Assembly: GCF_018408575.1 (NCBI RefSeq)
Contig: NZ_AP023418.1
Coordinates: forward strand, 1,082,415 to 1,146,414
Length of the DNA stretch: 64,000 bases
Reading direction: 5' to 3'
From: Vescimonas coprocola
GTDB taxonomy: Bacteria > Bacillota > Clostridia > Oscillospirales > Oscillospiraceae
Part shown: positions 34,386-42,306 of the stretch, one piece after another
How the letters are laid out: every line of letters starts with the position of its first letter
Position numbering within the stretch: position 1 is the stretch's first letter
Notes under the pieces: generated by a model
Seen by the model: the letters and a program-made list of their open reading frames with translations, nothing else
Database searches by the model: none
Told to the model about the DNA's origin: nothing
Position numbers and translations under genes: made by a program

Positions 34386-36286
34386 GCAAGAAAACGGCCA
34401 AAGCTCAGGCCGTGGACGCACGGCTCTTTCAGCAGATCCAGCCACACGGCGGGATCACCTTTGCAGATCCGTCCTATACCCGTATGGGAGACGGCTACTG
34501 CCGCTGCCTGCATATCTACGGCCTGCCCAACACACTGGACAGGCACTGGCTGACGAGGATCTTCACCGTCAGCGGCTGCATCTGTTCCTTCGATGTGGCC
34601 ACGGAGGACATGGCCGCCGTGAAGCGCAGCATCAACCGCTCCATCGGTGAGGAGGGCGCCAGAGCCTACGACGCCAAGGACTACAACGCACTCTATGACG
34701 CCCAGAAGCGGCAGGCGGAGCTGCAGCAGCTCTATGACGAGCTGGAACGCATGGGCGAGGTGATGAAGATCTGCGACTTCCGGATCTTCCTGCAGGCCCA
34801 GATGCTGGCGGAGCTGGAGGAAAAGACGAAGGAGCTGCAGGACAATCTGGACGCCTCCGGCTATAAGAACACCGTCCTGTTGGGGGAACAGAAAACGGAA
34901 TGGCAGTCTCTTTACGAGCCGTTCGCCGTCACACACGCCAAGCCCGTGACCATGAAGGGCCTGTCCCTTACGGCCCGGCAGCTGGCGGAGGGATATCCTT
35001 TTGATTACAGTGACCTGCTGGATGAGCAGGGAGCGCTGCTGGGCTTTACGGACATGGGCGGTGCCGTGGTATTCGATCTCTTTTCCAAAACGGTCAAGAG
35101 GAAGCACTATAACGCCGCCGTCTGCGGCGATATGGGCAGCGGCAAGTCTACGCTGCTGAAGAAGCTATTCAAGCAGAACGCCAGCATCGGGAATTATATC
35201 CGCTGCTTTGACGTGTCCGGAGAGTTTTCCGCCCTTACGCTGGAGTTCGGCGGCAAGATCATCCGCTGCTCCGGCTCAGATGGGATGCTGAACCCGCTGG
35301 AGATCCTGCGCTCCGGTGAGGACGACTACGCCTCCTATGCCAGGCATATCTCCAAGCTGCAGGCGTTCTTCCGCTGCATCAATCCGTCCATGTCAGACCA
35401 GCTCCTGCAGGAGCTGGCCAACTACCTGCGGGAGTTTTACGCAGGCTTTGATCTGGTACCCGCAGACGGCAGCTCCGTCACAGGCCGGGCCGCAACGGAC
35501 TACCCCACCCTCTCTCAGTTCCGGGAGTTTTTACAGGGCTACATCACCTTTGTGGCGCAGCAGGACAAGGCAGCCGAGACGGAGGTGGAGACGGCCATCC
35601 ATGTGGAGCAGGCCCGGAACCTGCAGATCCTGCTGGGTGCCGTGGAGAATCTCTGCAGCAACTATGGCAGGCTCTTTGACGGACACACCACCATATCCGA
35701 CATCACCGGTGAGAAGATCGTCACCTTTGACATCTCCACCATCAAGGAGCTGGGCAATGTGTTTACGGCCCAGATGCAGAATCTGGTGTCCCTGTGCTGG
35801 GACAACGCCATTGCCGTGGGCGGCCCTGAGAAGGAGAAATGGGAGAGCGGCGCATACGCTATCGAGGACATCACAAAGTTCCTGATCCTCATCGACGAGA
35901 GCCACCGCTGGGTGAATACCTCCATGCCCCTGATCCTGGACATGGTGACCCGGTATCTGCGGGAGGCCCGGAAGTATTTTGCCGGGATCGTGCTGGCCTC
36001 CCAGAGCGTCCGGGACTATATGCCGGAGGGCGACTTTTCCGGTGCGGATAATATCCGCATCCTCTTTGAGCTGTGCCAGTACAAATTCATGTTCAAGCAG
36101 GACAGCAGCGCCAAGGAGCATATCCGCAGGATCTTCGGAGAGGGCATGACCTTCTCGCAGGTGGAGAGCATCCCCTTTCTGGAGCAGGGCGAAAATGTTC
36201 TCTCCATTGCCGGAGCCGGAGCGCTGCAATTCCGTGTCTGGCTCAGCAGAGACTACGAGGCGACGCTCTTTTCAGGAGGCCGGTAA
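34382..36286 (+). CDS. virB4: VirB4/TraE-type secretion ATPase
   Basis: 634 residues. Walker A GDMGSGKST (about residue 252), Walker B LILIDES (about 500), and the arginine-containing C-terminal segment FKQDSSAKEHIRRIFGEG. It powers pilus assembly and substrate transfer on the cytoplasmic face. Length fits the family minus the split N-terminal domain encoded upstream. Confidence 0.93.
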   Translation: MSKKTAKAQAVDARLFQQIQPHGGITFADPSYTRMGDGYCRCLHIYGLPNTLDRHWLTRIFTVSGCICSFDVATEDMAAVKRSINRSIGEEGARAYDAKDYNALYDAQKRQAELQQLYDELERMGEVMKICDFRIFLQAQMLAELEEKTKELQDNLDASGYKNTVLLGEQKTEWQSLYEPFAVTHAKPVTMKGLSLTARQLAEGYPFDYSDLLDEQGALLGFTDMGGAVVFDLFSKTVKRKHYNAAVCGDMGSGKSTLLKKLFKQNASIGNYIRCFDVSGEFSALTLEFGGKIIRCSGSDGMLNPLEILRSGEDDYASYARHISKLQAFFRCINPSMSDQLLQELANYLREFYAGFDLVPADGSSVTGRAATDYPTLSQFREFLQGYITFVAQQDKAAETEVETAIHVEQARNLQILLGAVENLCSNYGRLFDGHTTISDITGEKIVTFDISTIKELGNVFTAQMQNLVSLCWDNAIAVGGPEKEKWESGAYAIEDITKFLILIDESHRWVNTSMPLILDMVTRYLREARKYFAGIVLASQSVRDYMPEGDFSGADNIRILFELCQYKFMFKQDSSAKEHIRRIFGEGMTFSQVESIPFLEQGENVLSIAGAGALQFRVWLSRDYEATLFSGGR

Positions 36287-36888
36287 TGCGGAAATGGAAA
36301 CTGTGGCTGCTGCTGGGCAGCAGCAGCTTTCTGGTGTTTTTCCTGCTGCTGGTCGCCACGGCGGCAGGCAGCTTTGCCGACGACGTGACGGCAGCTTTCG
36401 GTGGCCGTCAGGCGTCCGCATCGGAGAGCCGCACCCCCATCAAAGCCACCTATGTGGGTGTGGATGATACCGACACGGACTTTTCAGGCTGTGTCATCCC
36501 GGAGACCCGGCGCTGGAGCAATCAGCACGGAGCTTTTGAAAACGGCTATGCCGGGTACTGTGAGCTGTGGTGTAAGGTCGTGTACACCTACGCCGGTCTC
36601 CCCTACGAGGGCTTCTGCTGCGCTTACAGCCACGGCGCAGCCATGGCCAACCGGGACGGCCCTATCCCCAAGGGCGCCCTGATCTTCTCCGGTGTCATCC
36701 CCGGCACCGGGAAGGTATACGAAAACGACCACCGTTCCGGCGCCTTCTGCGCCTCCTGCGGTCACTATGCCGGTCATGTCGCCATCTATGTAGGCGACGG
36801 CTATGTGGCAGGCAGTCAGGTGCCGTACCTGCAATCCATCGACGTGTGGATCAGCATCTACGGCTACGGCGGCTGGTCTAAAAGATAA
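36286..36888 (+). CDS. Peptidoglycan hydrolase of the NlpC/P60 type
   Basis: 200 residues: N-terminal membrane helix (about 5-25), then an NlpC/P60-like fold with catalytic Cys candidates in GYCELWC and His in GHYAGHVAIYVGDG. Such enzymes open the wall for conjugative channels. The ATG overlaps the VirB4 stop (TAATG). Only one catalytic domain is present; CwlT-type enzymes with lysozyme domains are larger. Confidence 0.8.
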   Translation: MRKWKLWLLLGSSSFLVFFLLLVATAAGSFADDVTAAFGGRQASASESRTPIKATYVGVDDTDTDFSGCVIPETRRWSNQHGAFENGYAGYCELWCKVVYTYAGLPYEGFCCAYSHGAAMANRDGPIPKGALIFSGVIPGTGKVYENDHRSGAFCASCGHYAGHVAIYVGDGYVAGSQVPYLQSIDVWISIYGYGGWSKR

Positions 36889-36903
36889 AAGGAGGATCGA
36901 ACC

Positions 36904-38871
36904 GTGAAGAAGATGGTGATATACCTGCTGCTGGCGCTTTTGTGTCTGCTGCCATGCACGACGGCTCTGGCAGCGGAGACCGGCAGCGAAAACAACACCA
37001 CGACCCCCACTGCGGACGATCCCTATCACAAGGGAGAGTCCGACGACAATTCCGACGCCGACGACCTCCAGTGGTACCGGGACAATGCCGCCCTGCTGGA
37101 GAATAATAACATCGTTGGAAACGCACTGCGCAGCGTCAGCTGGAGCATCACCGGCCTTGTCTGCAAGGTGGCAAACGTCGCAGAAACGCTGTATACCAAG
37201 ACCTTCGGCCTGATTGACATCACCAATTACCCGCAGATCAATGATCTGCTGGATACCCTGCGGCCCGTGCTGCTGGCCCTGACCGTCCTCTGCTGCGCCG
37301 GGCTGGGCATCATGCTGCTGGTACAGCACGAGAAGCGCCCGCCCCTTCTGAGGAATATCCTGCTGGGCATCGTGGCCGTCAGCGCCTCTGCATGGCTATT
37401 CTCCACCGCCAACGATCTGGTGATCGCCTTCCGGGACGGCATCCTGGGCGGCGAGGAGGTGAACCAATCCTATGAGCTGGTGGAAAGTAACCTTATTGAC
37501 CTGATCCGCATCGACAAGCGGGGTGATATCAACGCCCTGAACTACAAGGCGGGACAGGGCGTCATCTACGGTGTCGGGATCGCCAGTCAGGACGATATGG
37601 ACAGCATCGACCTCTGCGAGACGCTGGATTGGCACACGGCCAAAAACGGCAAGAACCTGTACGGCTGGTCTACAGCGTTTAATAACCGGGTAAAGTACCG
37701 TCTGGCCCACACGGCAGACGGCGATGTGGCCCGGAAAAACTATGATGGCCTCACCAGTGCCAACATCGGCAATCAGTTTTTCTACCGCTATTCCTTCGAT
37801 TTCTGGAGCTGCCTGCTGCAGCTGCTGTCCCTATCACTGCTGTTTTTGGCGCTGTGCTATAAAAATGTGCGCATCGCCTATGAGCTGGTGGTGTCCCGAC
37901 TTCTGGCCTTCCTCTTTGCCGCCGATATCGGAGGCGGCGAAAAGCTGAAGAACACGCTGCTCTTTGTCCGTGACACTTATCTTACCATGTGCGTGTGCGT
38001 CCTCAGCGTAAAGCTCTATGAGATCATGGTAGGCCTCGTCACCTCCTTCGGCATCACCGGCATTGGAAAGGGCATCGTCTGCCTGCTCATCGCCTACGCC
38101 GTCATAGACGGCCCGAATCTGGTGGAGCGTATCCTTGGCATGGATGCAGGGCTTTCCTCCTCTGTGGGCCGGGCCATGGCCCTCTTTGGAGCCGGTAAGG
38201 CCGCAGGCCGTACCGCTGCCAGACTGGGCGGCAAGGCGGTGCGTGGCGTGAAGAACACCGCCATGGCAGCGGCCACCGGCACCACCCTCCGCCAGCGTCA
38301 GTCCAAAGGCTCCACCGGCGAGCAGTTCGGCAAGGGCATCCACCAGCGCTTCCACCGTGAGGACGAGGATACCCGACAGCAAGAGCAGCCGTCCCGGCAG
38401 CAGGAGCAGCAGGAGCAGACCCGATCTGCCCGGCCGAAGGCGACAGAGCCGCCCGCTGCCGGGGCCGAAGCTGCCGCAGCGACGGAGGCGGCCCCGGCAA
38501 AGCCGCAGCCCTTCCCCACGGACTTCATGGATGCAGGGACAGCGGGGACATCTGGCGGCTCCAACTTCGGGAACTCAGTTCCCGAAGTTAAAAAACGAGT
38601 ATCGAATCCGGCCTTCTCGGAGGCCGTGAAGCGCCTGACGCCCGGCCCGAAGTCGTCCGCCGAGGAACGCAAGGATTTTAACCGTCAGGTGACGGCCATT
38701 GTGCGTGGCCGGAAGCACCGGGCCATCCAGCCGCCTGTGGGCGCAGATCTCTATCAGGTGAAAAACTACGAGAAGGCGCTGGAGCTGGAGAAGGCGTATC
38801 ATGCCTACAACGGCCCCAAGCCGGATCGGAAACCGAAAAACGGAAAGGAGGACAAGCGGCATGGCAGATAA
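36904..38871 (+). CDS. VirB6/TrbL-like polytopic membrane protein
   Basis: 655 residues. Signal-peptide-like start, about six membrane helices (residues 75-410) and a long hydrophilic, Gln/Pro/Ala-rich tail. Built like VirB6/TrbL inner-membrane channel proteins. GTG start at 36904 after AAAGGAGG. In the tail the palindromic repeat at 38563-38589 encodes NFGNSVPEV in frame, replacing an ordinary linker. Confidence 0.8.
   Translation: MKKMVIYLLLALLCLLPCTTALAAETGSENNTTTPTADDPYHKGESDDNSDADDLQWYRDNAALLENNNIVGNALRSVSWSITGLVCKVANVAETLYTKTFGLIDITNYPQINDLLDTLRPVLLALTVLCCAGLGIMLLVQHEKRPPLLRNILLGIVAVSASAWLFSTANDLVIAFRDGILGGEEVNQSYELVESNLIDLIRIDKRGDINALNYKAGQGVIYGVGIASQDDMDSIDLCETLDWHTAKNGKNLYGWSTAFNNRVKYRLAHTADGDVARKNYDGLTSANIGNQFFYRYSFDFWSCLLQLLSLSLLFLALCYKNVRIAYELVVSRLLAFLFAADIGGGEKLKNTLLFVRDTYLTMCVCVLSVKLYEIMVGLVTSFGITGIGKGIVCLLIAYAVIDGPNLVERILGMDAGLSSSVGRAMALFGAGKAAGRTAARLGGKAVRGVKNTAMAAATGTTLRQRQSKGSTGEQFGKGIHQRFHREDEDTRQQEQPSRQQEQQEQTRSARPKATEPPAAGAEAAAATEAAPAKPQPFPTDFMDAGTAGTSGGSNFGNSVPEVKKRVSNPAFSEAVKRLTPGPKSSAEERKDFNRQVTAIVRGRKHRAIQPPVGADLYQVKNYEKALELEKAYHAYNGPKPDRKPKNGKEDKRHGR
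38563..38589. repeat. Palindromic repeat copy 5 (inside the VirB6-like gene)
   Basis: AACTTCGGGAACT-C-AGTTCCCGAAGTT; 13-bp perfect arms in the reading frame of a disordered tail. Half of its sequence matches copy 2 (24017), half matches copies 1 and 3. Confidence 0.88.
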
Positions 38872-39157
38872 TGTCACCACGCAAATCGAGTCCAAAACCA
38901 GAGTATCCCGGCATATCAACCTCAGCAGCCTCTATTTTATCGTAGGCTACCTGATGTTTGCCTATATGCTCAAGGACTTTATTTACAGCCTGTTTTTTGT
39001 ACCCTACATGATCTTCTCCCTGTGCTGCGCCGTCTATCTGGTGCTGCCCTCCCGCTATAACAAGGGCCGGGCCAACTGGGAATCCATTGTGGTGCTGCTG
39101 CGGGCAGACCGGGCCGTATACCGGCCCTATGCGGAGCAGGAGGTGGACGATGCTTGA
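38861..39157 (+). CDS. Small membrane protein of the transfer module (PrgI/TcpE-like)
   Basis: 98 residues from ATG 38861 (GGAAAGGAGG eleven bases upstream). Two membrane helices around residues 22-58 and a conserved C-terminal YNKGRANWESIVVLL. Similar-sized proteins (PrgI, TcpE, DUF5592-type) precede VirB4 or follow VirB6 in Gram-positive systems. Assignment by size and position only. Starts inside the previous gene's end. Confidence 0.65.
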   Translation: MADNVTTQIESKTRVSRHINLSSLYFIVGYLMFAYMLKDFIYSLFFVPYMIFSLCCAVYLVLPSRYNKGRANWESIVVLLRADRAVYRPYAEQEVDDA

Positions 39158-39959
39158 TTCCATGCGGCAGAAGCTGCAAAAACGGCCACGGGGTGTCCGT
39201 GGCCTGCAGATCTTCTGCATCATCTTCCTGCTGGGCAATCTGCTTTTCTTTTCAACCGGTATTTTTATGCCGAAGCATTACAAGGATGTAGAGATCGCAC
39301 CCATCGGCACAGAGCTGGAGCTGGGCGAATATACCCTGACTATCACCTCCTGGGATTGGGCGGAGAAGGACAGGGCCTTCGAGATCATCTTCGAGGTGAA
39401 GGATCTGTCTCTAAATCGAGAGCCGGGATATACCTTCCGTTTCCGCTGCGGCGACAGCCACTACCTCTATAAGATTTACCGGGATCTGGGCGACCTGCTG
39501 GTGGTGCGGGTCTCCGGTGTCTCCAGCCGCTTTGCGCAGGTGGCCATGACCGTCAAGGCAGGCAGCGCCAGCAGATCCATCTACATGGACGACCGCACCA
39601 TGGCCCATGTGGAGCGGCTGGAGGAGCGCTCCGACGCAGCGTACCGCATCCACGCCGTGGAGGGTAAGGCTGCCGGTCACCGTCTGGCCTTACAGCAACT
39701 GGAGCAGCAGACGGAGGAGAAGAACGCAGACCTCCGCCTGGCCTATGAAAAGCTGGAGGCCCTGCAAGCCTCCAAGGCCGATAAGACGCCCCAGCAGCAG
39801 GAGGAGATAGACGCCAACCTCCGCACCATGGCGGAAAAGCAAGGACGGCTACAAAATGAGCTGGAGGACATGATGCTGCGCAAGCAGGCCCTTCAGGCGC
39901 AGCTGGAGCAGGAGGAGCAGCTGCTGGCCCGGATGCAGGAAGGCGGTGACGGCGCATGA
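39150..39959 (+). CDS. Membrane-anchored coiled-coil protein
   Basis: 269 residues from ATG 39150, overlapping the previous stop by eight bases. N-terminal membrane helix, a beta-rich domain (about 40-150), then a long coiled coil (150-265) rich in Gln, Glu and Leu. Probably a VirB8/VirB10-like or transfer channel periplasm-side component, not recognised more precisely. Confidence 0.65.
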   Translation: MLDSMRQKLQKRPRGVRGLQIFCIIFLLGNLLFFSTGIFMPKHYKDVEIAPIGTELELGEYTLTITSWDWAEKDRAFEIIFEVKDLSLNREPGYTFRFRCGDSHYLYKIYRDLGDLLVVRVSGVSSRFAQVAMTVKAGSASRSIYMDDRTMAHVERLEERSDAAYRIHAVEGKAAGHRLALQQLEQQTEEKNADLRLAYEKLEALQASKADKTPQQQEEIDANLRTMAEKQGRLQNELEDMMLRKQALQAQLEQEEQLLARMQEGGDGA

Positions 39960-40672
39960 TCCTCTGTGTGGGCGATTCGGTCAAGCTGGGACATCTGAGA
40001 GAGGCGCTGGAGCAGCGTCTGCATCAGGAGGTCACCTTTCTCCCAGCAGCGCCGGATATCCGCAGGCAGGAAAACGACATCCTGCTGGCGGCCCAGGGCA
40101 CCGATGCCATCATCTATGATACCGACGCCTATTATAACGACGGCGAGGAATTGATAGGCGTCATCAAGCGGATCTGGCGCACCAACCATGCAGCGCCCAT
40201 CCTGCTGGTGCCTACCGACAACCCGAAAAATGAGATCGTCAAGGCAGCGCTGGCCGTGCAGATCAAAAATATCATCAATGTGGCCCTGTCGCCGGGAGAG
40301 CAGAAAGACCAGCTGGAGAAGATCCTCACCGGCTACTACGCAGCCAACGGAGACCGGGAGGACATCCGTGCGGCTGAGGACGAGGTGGCGGAGGATACCC
40401 GGACGCTTACCTCCTTTGTAGGGCAGCTGTATGACGCCAAGCAGCGGGAGGAGGAGCGGGAACACACGGTCATCGTCCGAAAGAAGGGAACGCCACAGGT
40501 GCTGCTGGAGGCGCTGGGTACCGTCATCCGTGTGCTGTTTGGCGCCGTCTCCATTGCGCTGATGGCCATAGCCATGCTGGCCCTGCTCTATGACAACACA
40601 CGGGAGCTGCTGCTGCAAAATCTGCAGCAGCTCTGGCAGGAGATATGCAGTATGCTGGGAATAGGAGGTTAG
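39956..40672 (+). CDS. Transfer-region protein with N-terminal Rossmann-like fold
   Basis: 238 residues, coupled by ATGA to the previous gene. N-terminal half (MILCVGDSVKLG, DAIIYDTDAYY, PILLVPTDNPKNE) resembles a receiver/Rossmann fold without the catalytic Asp pattern being certain. The C-terminal half has one membrane helix (about 195-215). It could regulate or dock the VirD4 protein encoded right after. Role unknown. Confidence 0.6.
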   Translation: MILCVGDSVKLGHLREALEQRLHQEVTFLPAAPDIRRQENDILLAAQGTDAIIYDTDAYYNDGEELIGVIKRIWRTNHAAPILLVPTDNPKNEIVKAALAVQIKNIINVALSPGEQKDQLEKILTGYYAANGDREDIRAAEDEVAEDTRTLTSFVGQLYDAKQREEEREHTVIVRKKGTPQVLLEALGTVIRVLFGAVSIALMAIAMLALLYDNTRELLLQNLQQLWQEICSMLGIGG

Positions 40673-40673
40673 C

Positions 40674-42077
40674 ATGGATTTTTTTGAAAACATAGATGCC
40701 CTGCTCTGGCGGCTGGCGGCTATTCTGGCGCTGGTGCTGGTGGCGACGCTTGTGGTGCGGCTGCTGCTGCGTGACCGTGGCCGCAGCGACCGGCAGCAGA
40801 AGCTGCGGGTACAGCAGACACTGAAGGGCAGCGGGCTGGCGGCAGATAAGGCGCCCAATGGCTTTACCTTCGGACTGCTGGGCGGGAAGAAGGTCTATCT
40901 GCCCTGTGACGGTGAGGGACACATCGCCATCTTCGGCGGCAGCGGGCAAGGGAAAACCTCTGCCCTGCTGATCCCATCGCTCCGGGTCTGGCAAGGCCCC
41001 TTCTTCTGCATCGACATCTCCGGGGACATCTCAAAAAATGTCCCCGGAGAGAAGAAGGTCCTCCTTGCGCCGGACGATCCAGAGCATTCCGTCATCTACA
41101 ATGTCTTTGATGAGATAGACCGTGCGTCCGATCCGGACGAACGGCGGGCGCTGCTGGAGCAGCTCACTTTCTCTATTCTGCCCTTGCCGCCGAAGGCAAC
41201 CAGTGCCGAGCGCTACTTCACGGAGACGGCCCGGAAGATCCTGCTGGCATCTCTGGTGGCGTTTTACGACAAGGGCCTTGATTTCTGCGAAATTATGAAG
41301 GTGGTCTTTACCAACGGCCCCATGGAGCTGTTTCAGCTGATCGCCGCACAGAAAAACCAGCGGGCTGTGGGCTATATCCAGACGCTGGCGCAGGAGAATG
41401 AAAAGAACATCGCCGGGGCCAAGTCCACACTGGATGAAAACATCAAGCTCTTTGCCGATTACAGCAAGGTAGAGCGTGTTCTGCGCCGCCCATCCAGTGC
41501 AGACGAGCCGTATCTGGCCCCCTCTGATCTGGAGTCGTCCCACATCTTTCTGGTGGTGCCGGACAAAAAGCAGGAGTTTTACAGTCTGTTTTGCAACATC
41601 GTGGTAACGCAGATGCTGGACTACATCGGCCAGCGGCCCTATGACCGCAGCCGGGACAAGCGGATCCTGCTGGCGCTGGATGAGTTCGCCAGCCTGCGGC
41701 ATCTGGAGATCCTCGGCCCCATGCGGAAGTTCCGCAAAAACGGTGCCAACATCTGCATCCTCACCCAGTCTCTGGCGGACATTGATCTGGAATACAGCCG
41801 GGACGAGCGGAAGGTGATCCTGGACAACTGCACCTATACCGTGGTGCTCTCCGGCAACGATCCGGAGACCAGGACATACTTCTCCGACCTGGTTGGAAAA
41901 GAGGATCACCGGAAGATCAGCACCACCACAGGCAGCAGGACGGACAGCACCTCCACCAGCCTGCAGGAGGGCTACGCCATCCATCCCAACACATGGAAAA
42001 GTCTGGGGGAACAGTTGGTGGTCATACACCGCACCGGCTACCTGAAACTCAGAAAGAATTTCTATTTCAAGGGGTAA
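40674..42077 (+). CDS. virD4: VirD4/TraG-type coupling protein
   Basis: 467 residues: N-terminal membrane helix (about 12-32), Walker A GGSGQGKTS (about 88), Walker B region ILLALDEFASL (about 330), then C-terminal VTQSLADIDLEY-like segment and KSLGEQLVVIHRTGYLK. It delivers the relaxosome to the channel. Related to the decayed copy in the left element but of a different subgroup. Complete. Confidence 0.92.
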   Translation: MDFFENIDALLWRLAAILALVLVATLVVRLLLRDRGRSDRQQKLRVQQTLKGSGLAADKAPNGFTFGLLGGKKVYLPCDGEGHIAIFGGSGQGKTSALLIPSLRVWQGPFFCIDISGDISKNVPGEKKVLLAPDDPEHSVIYNVFDEIDRASDPDERRALLEQLTFSILPLPPKATSAERYFTETARKILLASLVAFYDKGLDFCEIMKVVFTNGPMELFQLIAAQKNQRAVGYIQTLAQENEKNIAGAKSTLDENIKLFADYSKVERVLRRPSSADEPYLAPSDLESSHIFLVVPDKKQEFYSLFCNIVVTQMLDYIGQRPYDRSRDKRILLALDEFASLRHLEILGPMRKFRKNGANICILTQSLADIDLEYSRDERKVILDNCTYTVVLSGNDPETRTYFSDLVGKEDHRKISTTTGSRTDSTSTSLQEGYAIHPNTWKSLGEQLVVIHRTGYLKLRKNFYFKG

Positions 42078-42098
42078 CAATTTCATACCCATCCACCA

Positions 42099-42126
42099 AG
42101 AGACGGCTCCTGCCGTCTCTTTTTTA
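42099..42126 (+). terminator. Terminator after the secretion operon
   Basis: AGAGACGG (42099-42106) / CCGTCTCT (42113-42120) with six T. Confidence 0.85.
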
Positions 42127-42150
42127 TTTGACATGGAAAGGAGTATCCCT

Positions 42151-42306
42151 ATGAGCAACGAAAAGAAGAAATGGAGCATCCTGGACGGCATCGAGCTGTC
42201 CGATCCGGAGGAAATGGAGGAGCTGGAGGCGCTGGGTGCGCTGATAGACGGCCCCAGCTACACGCTGGACGGGAAGGAGGTGACGAGCAATGGCAGCAGT
42301 GAATAA
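42151..42306 (+). CDS. Small acidic hypothetical protein
   Basis: 51 residues (MSNEKKKWSILDGIEL, then a Glu/Leu-rich stretch). It has AAAGGAG upstream, and its last 17 bases overlap the start of the large ArdC-like gene, suggesting coupling. Too short for assignment; possibly an accessory protein. Confidence 0.6.
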   Translation: MSNEKKKWSILDGIELSDPEEMEELEALGALIDGPSYTLDGKEVTSNGSSE

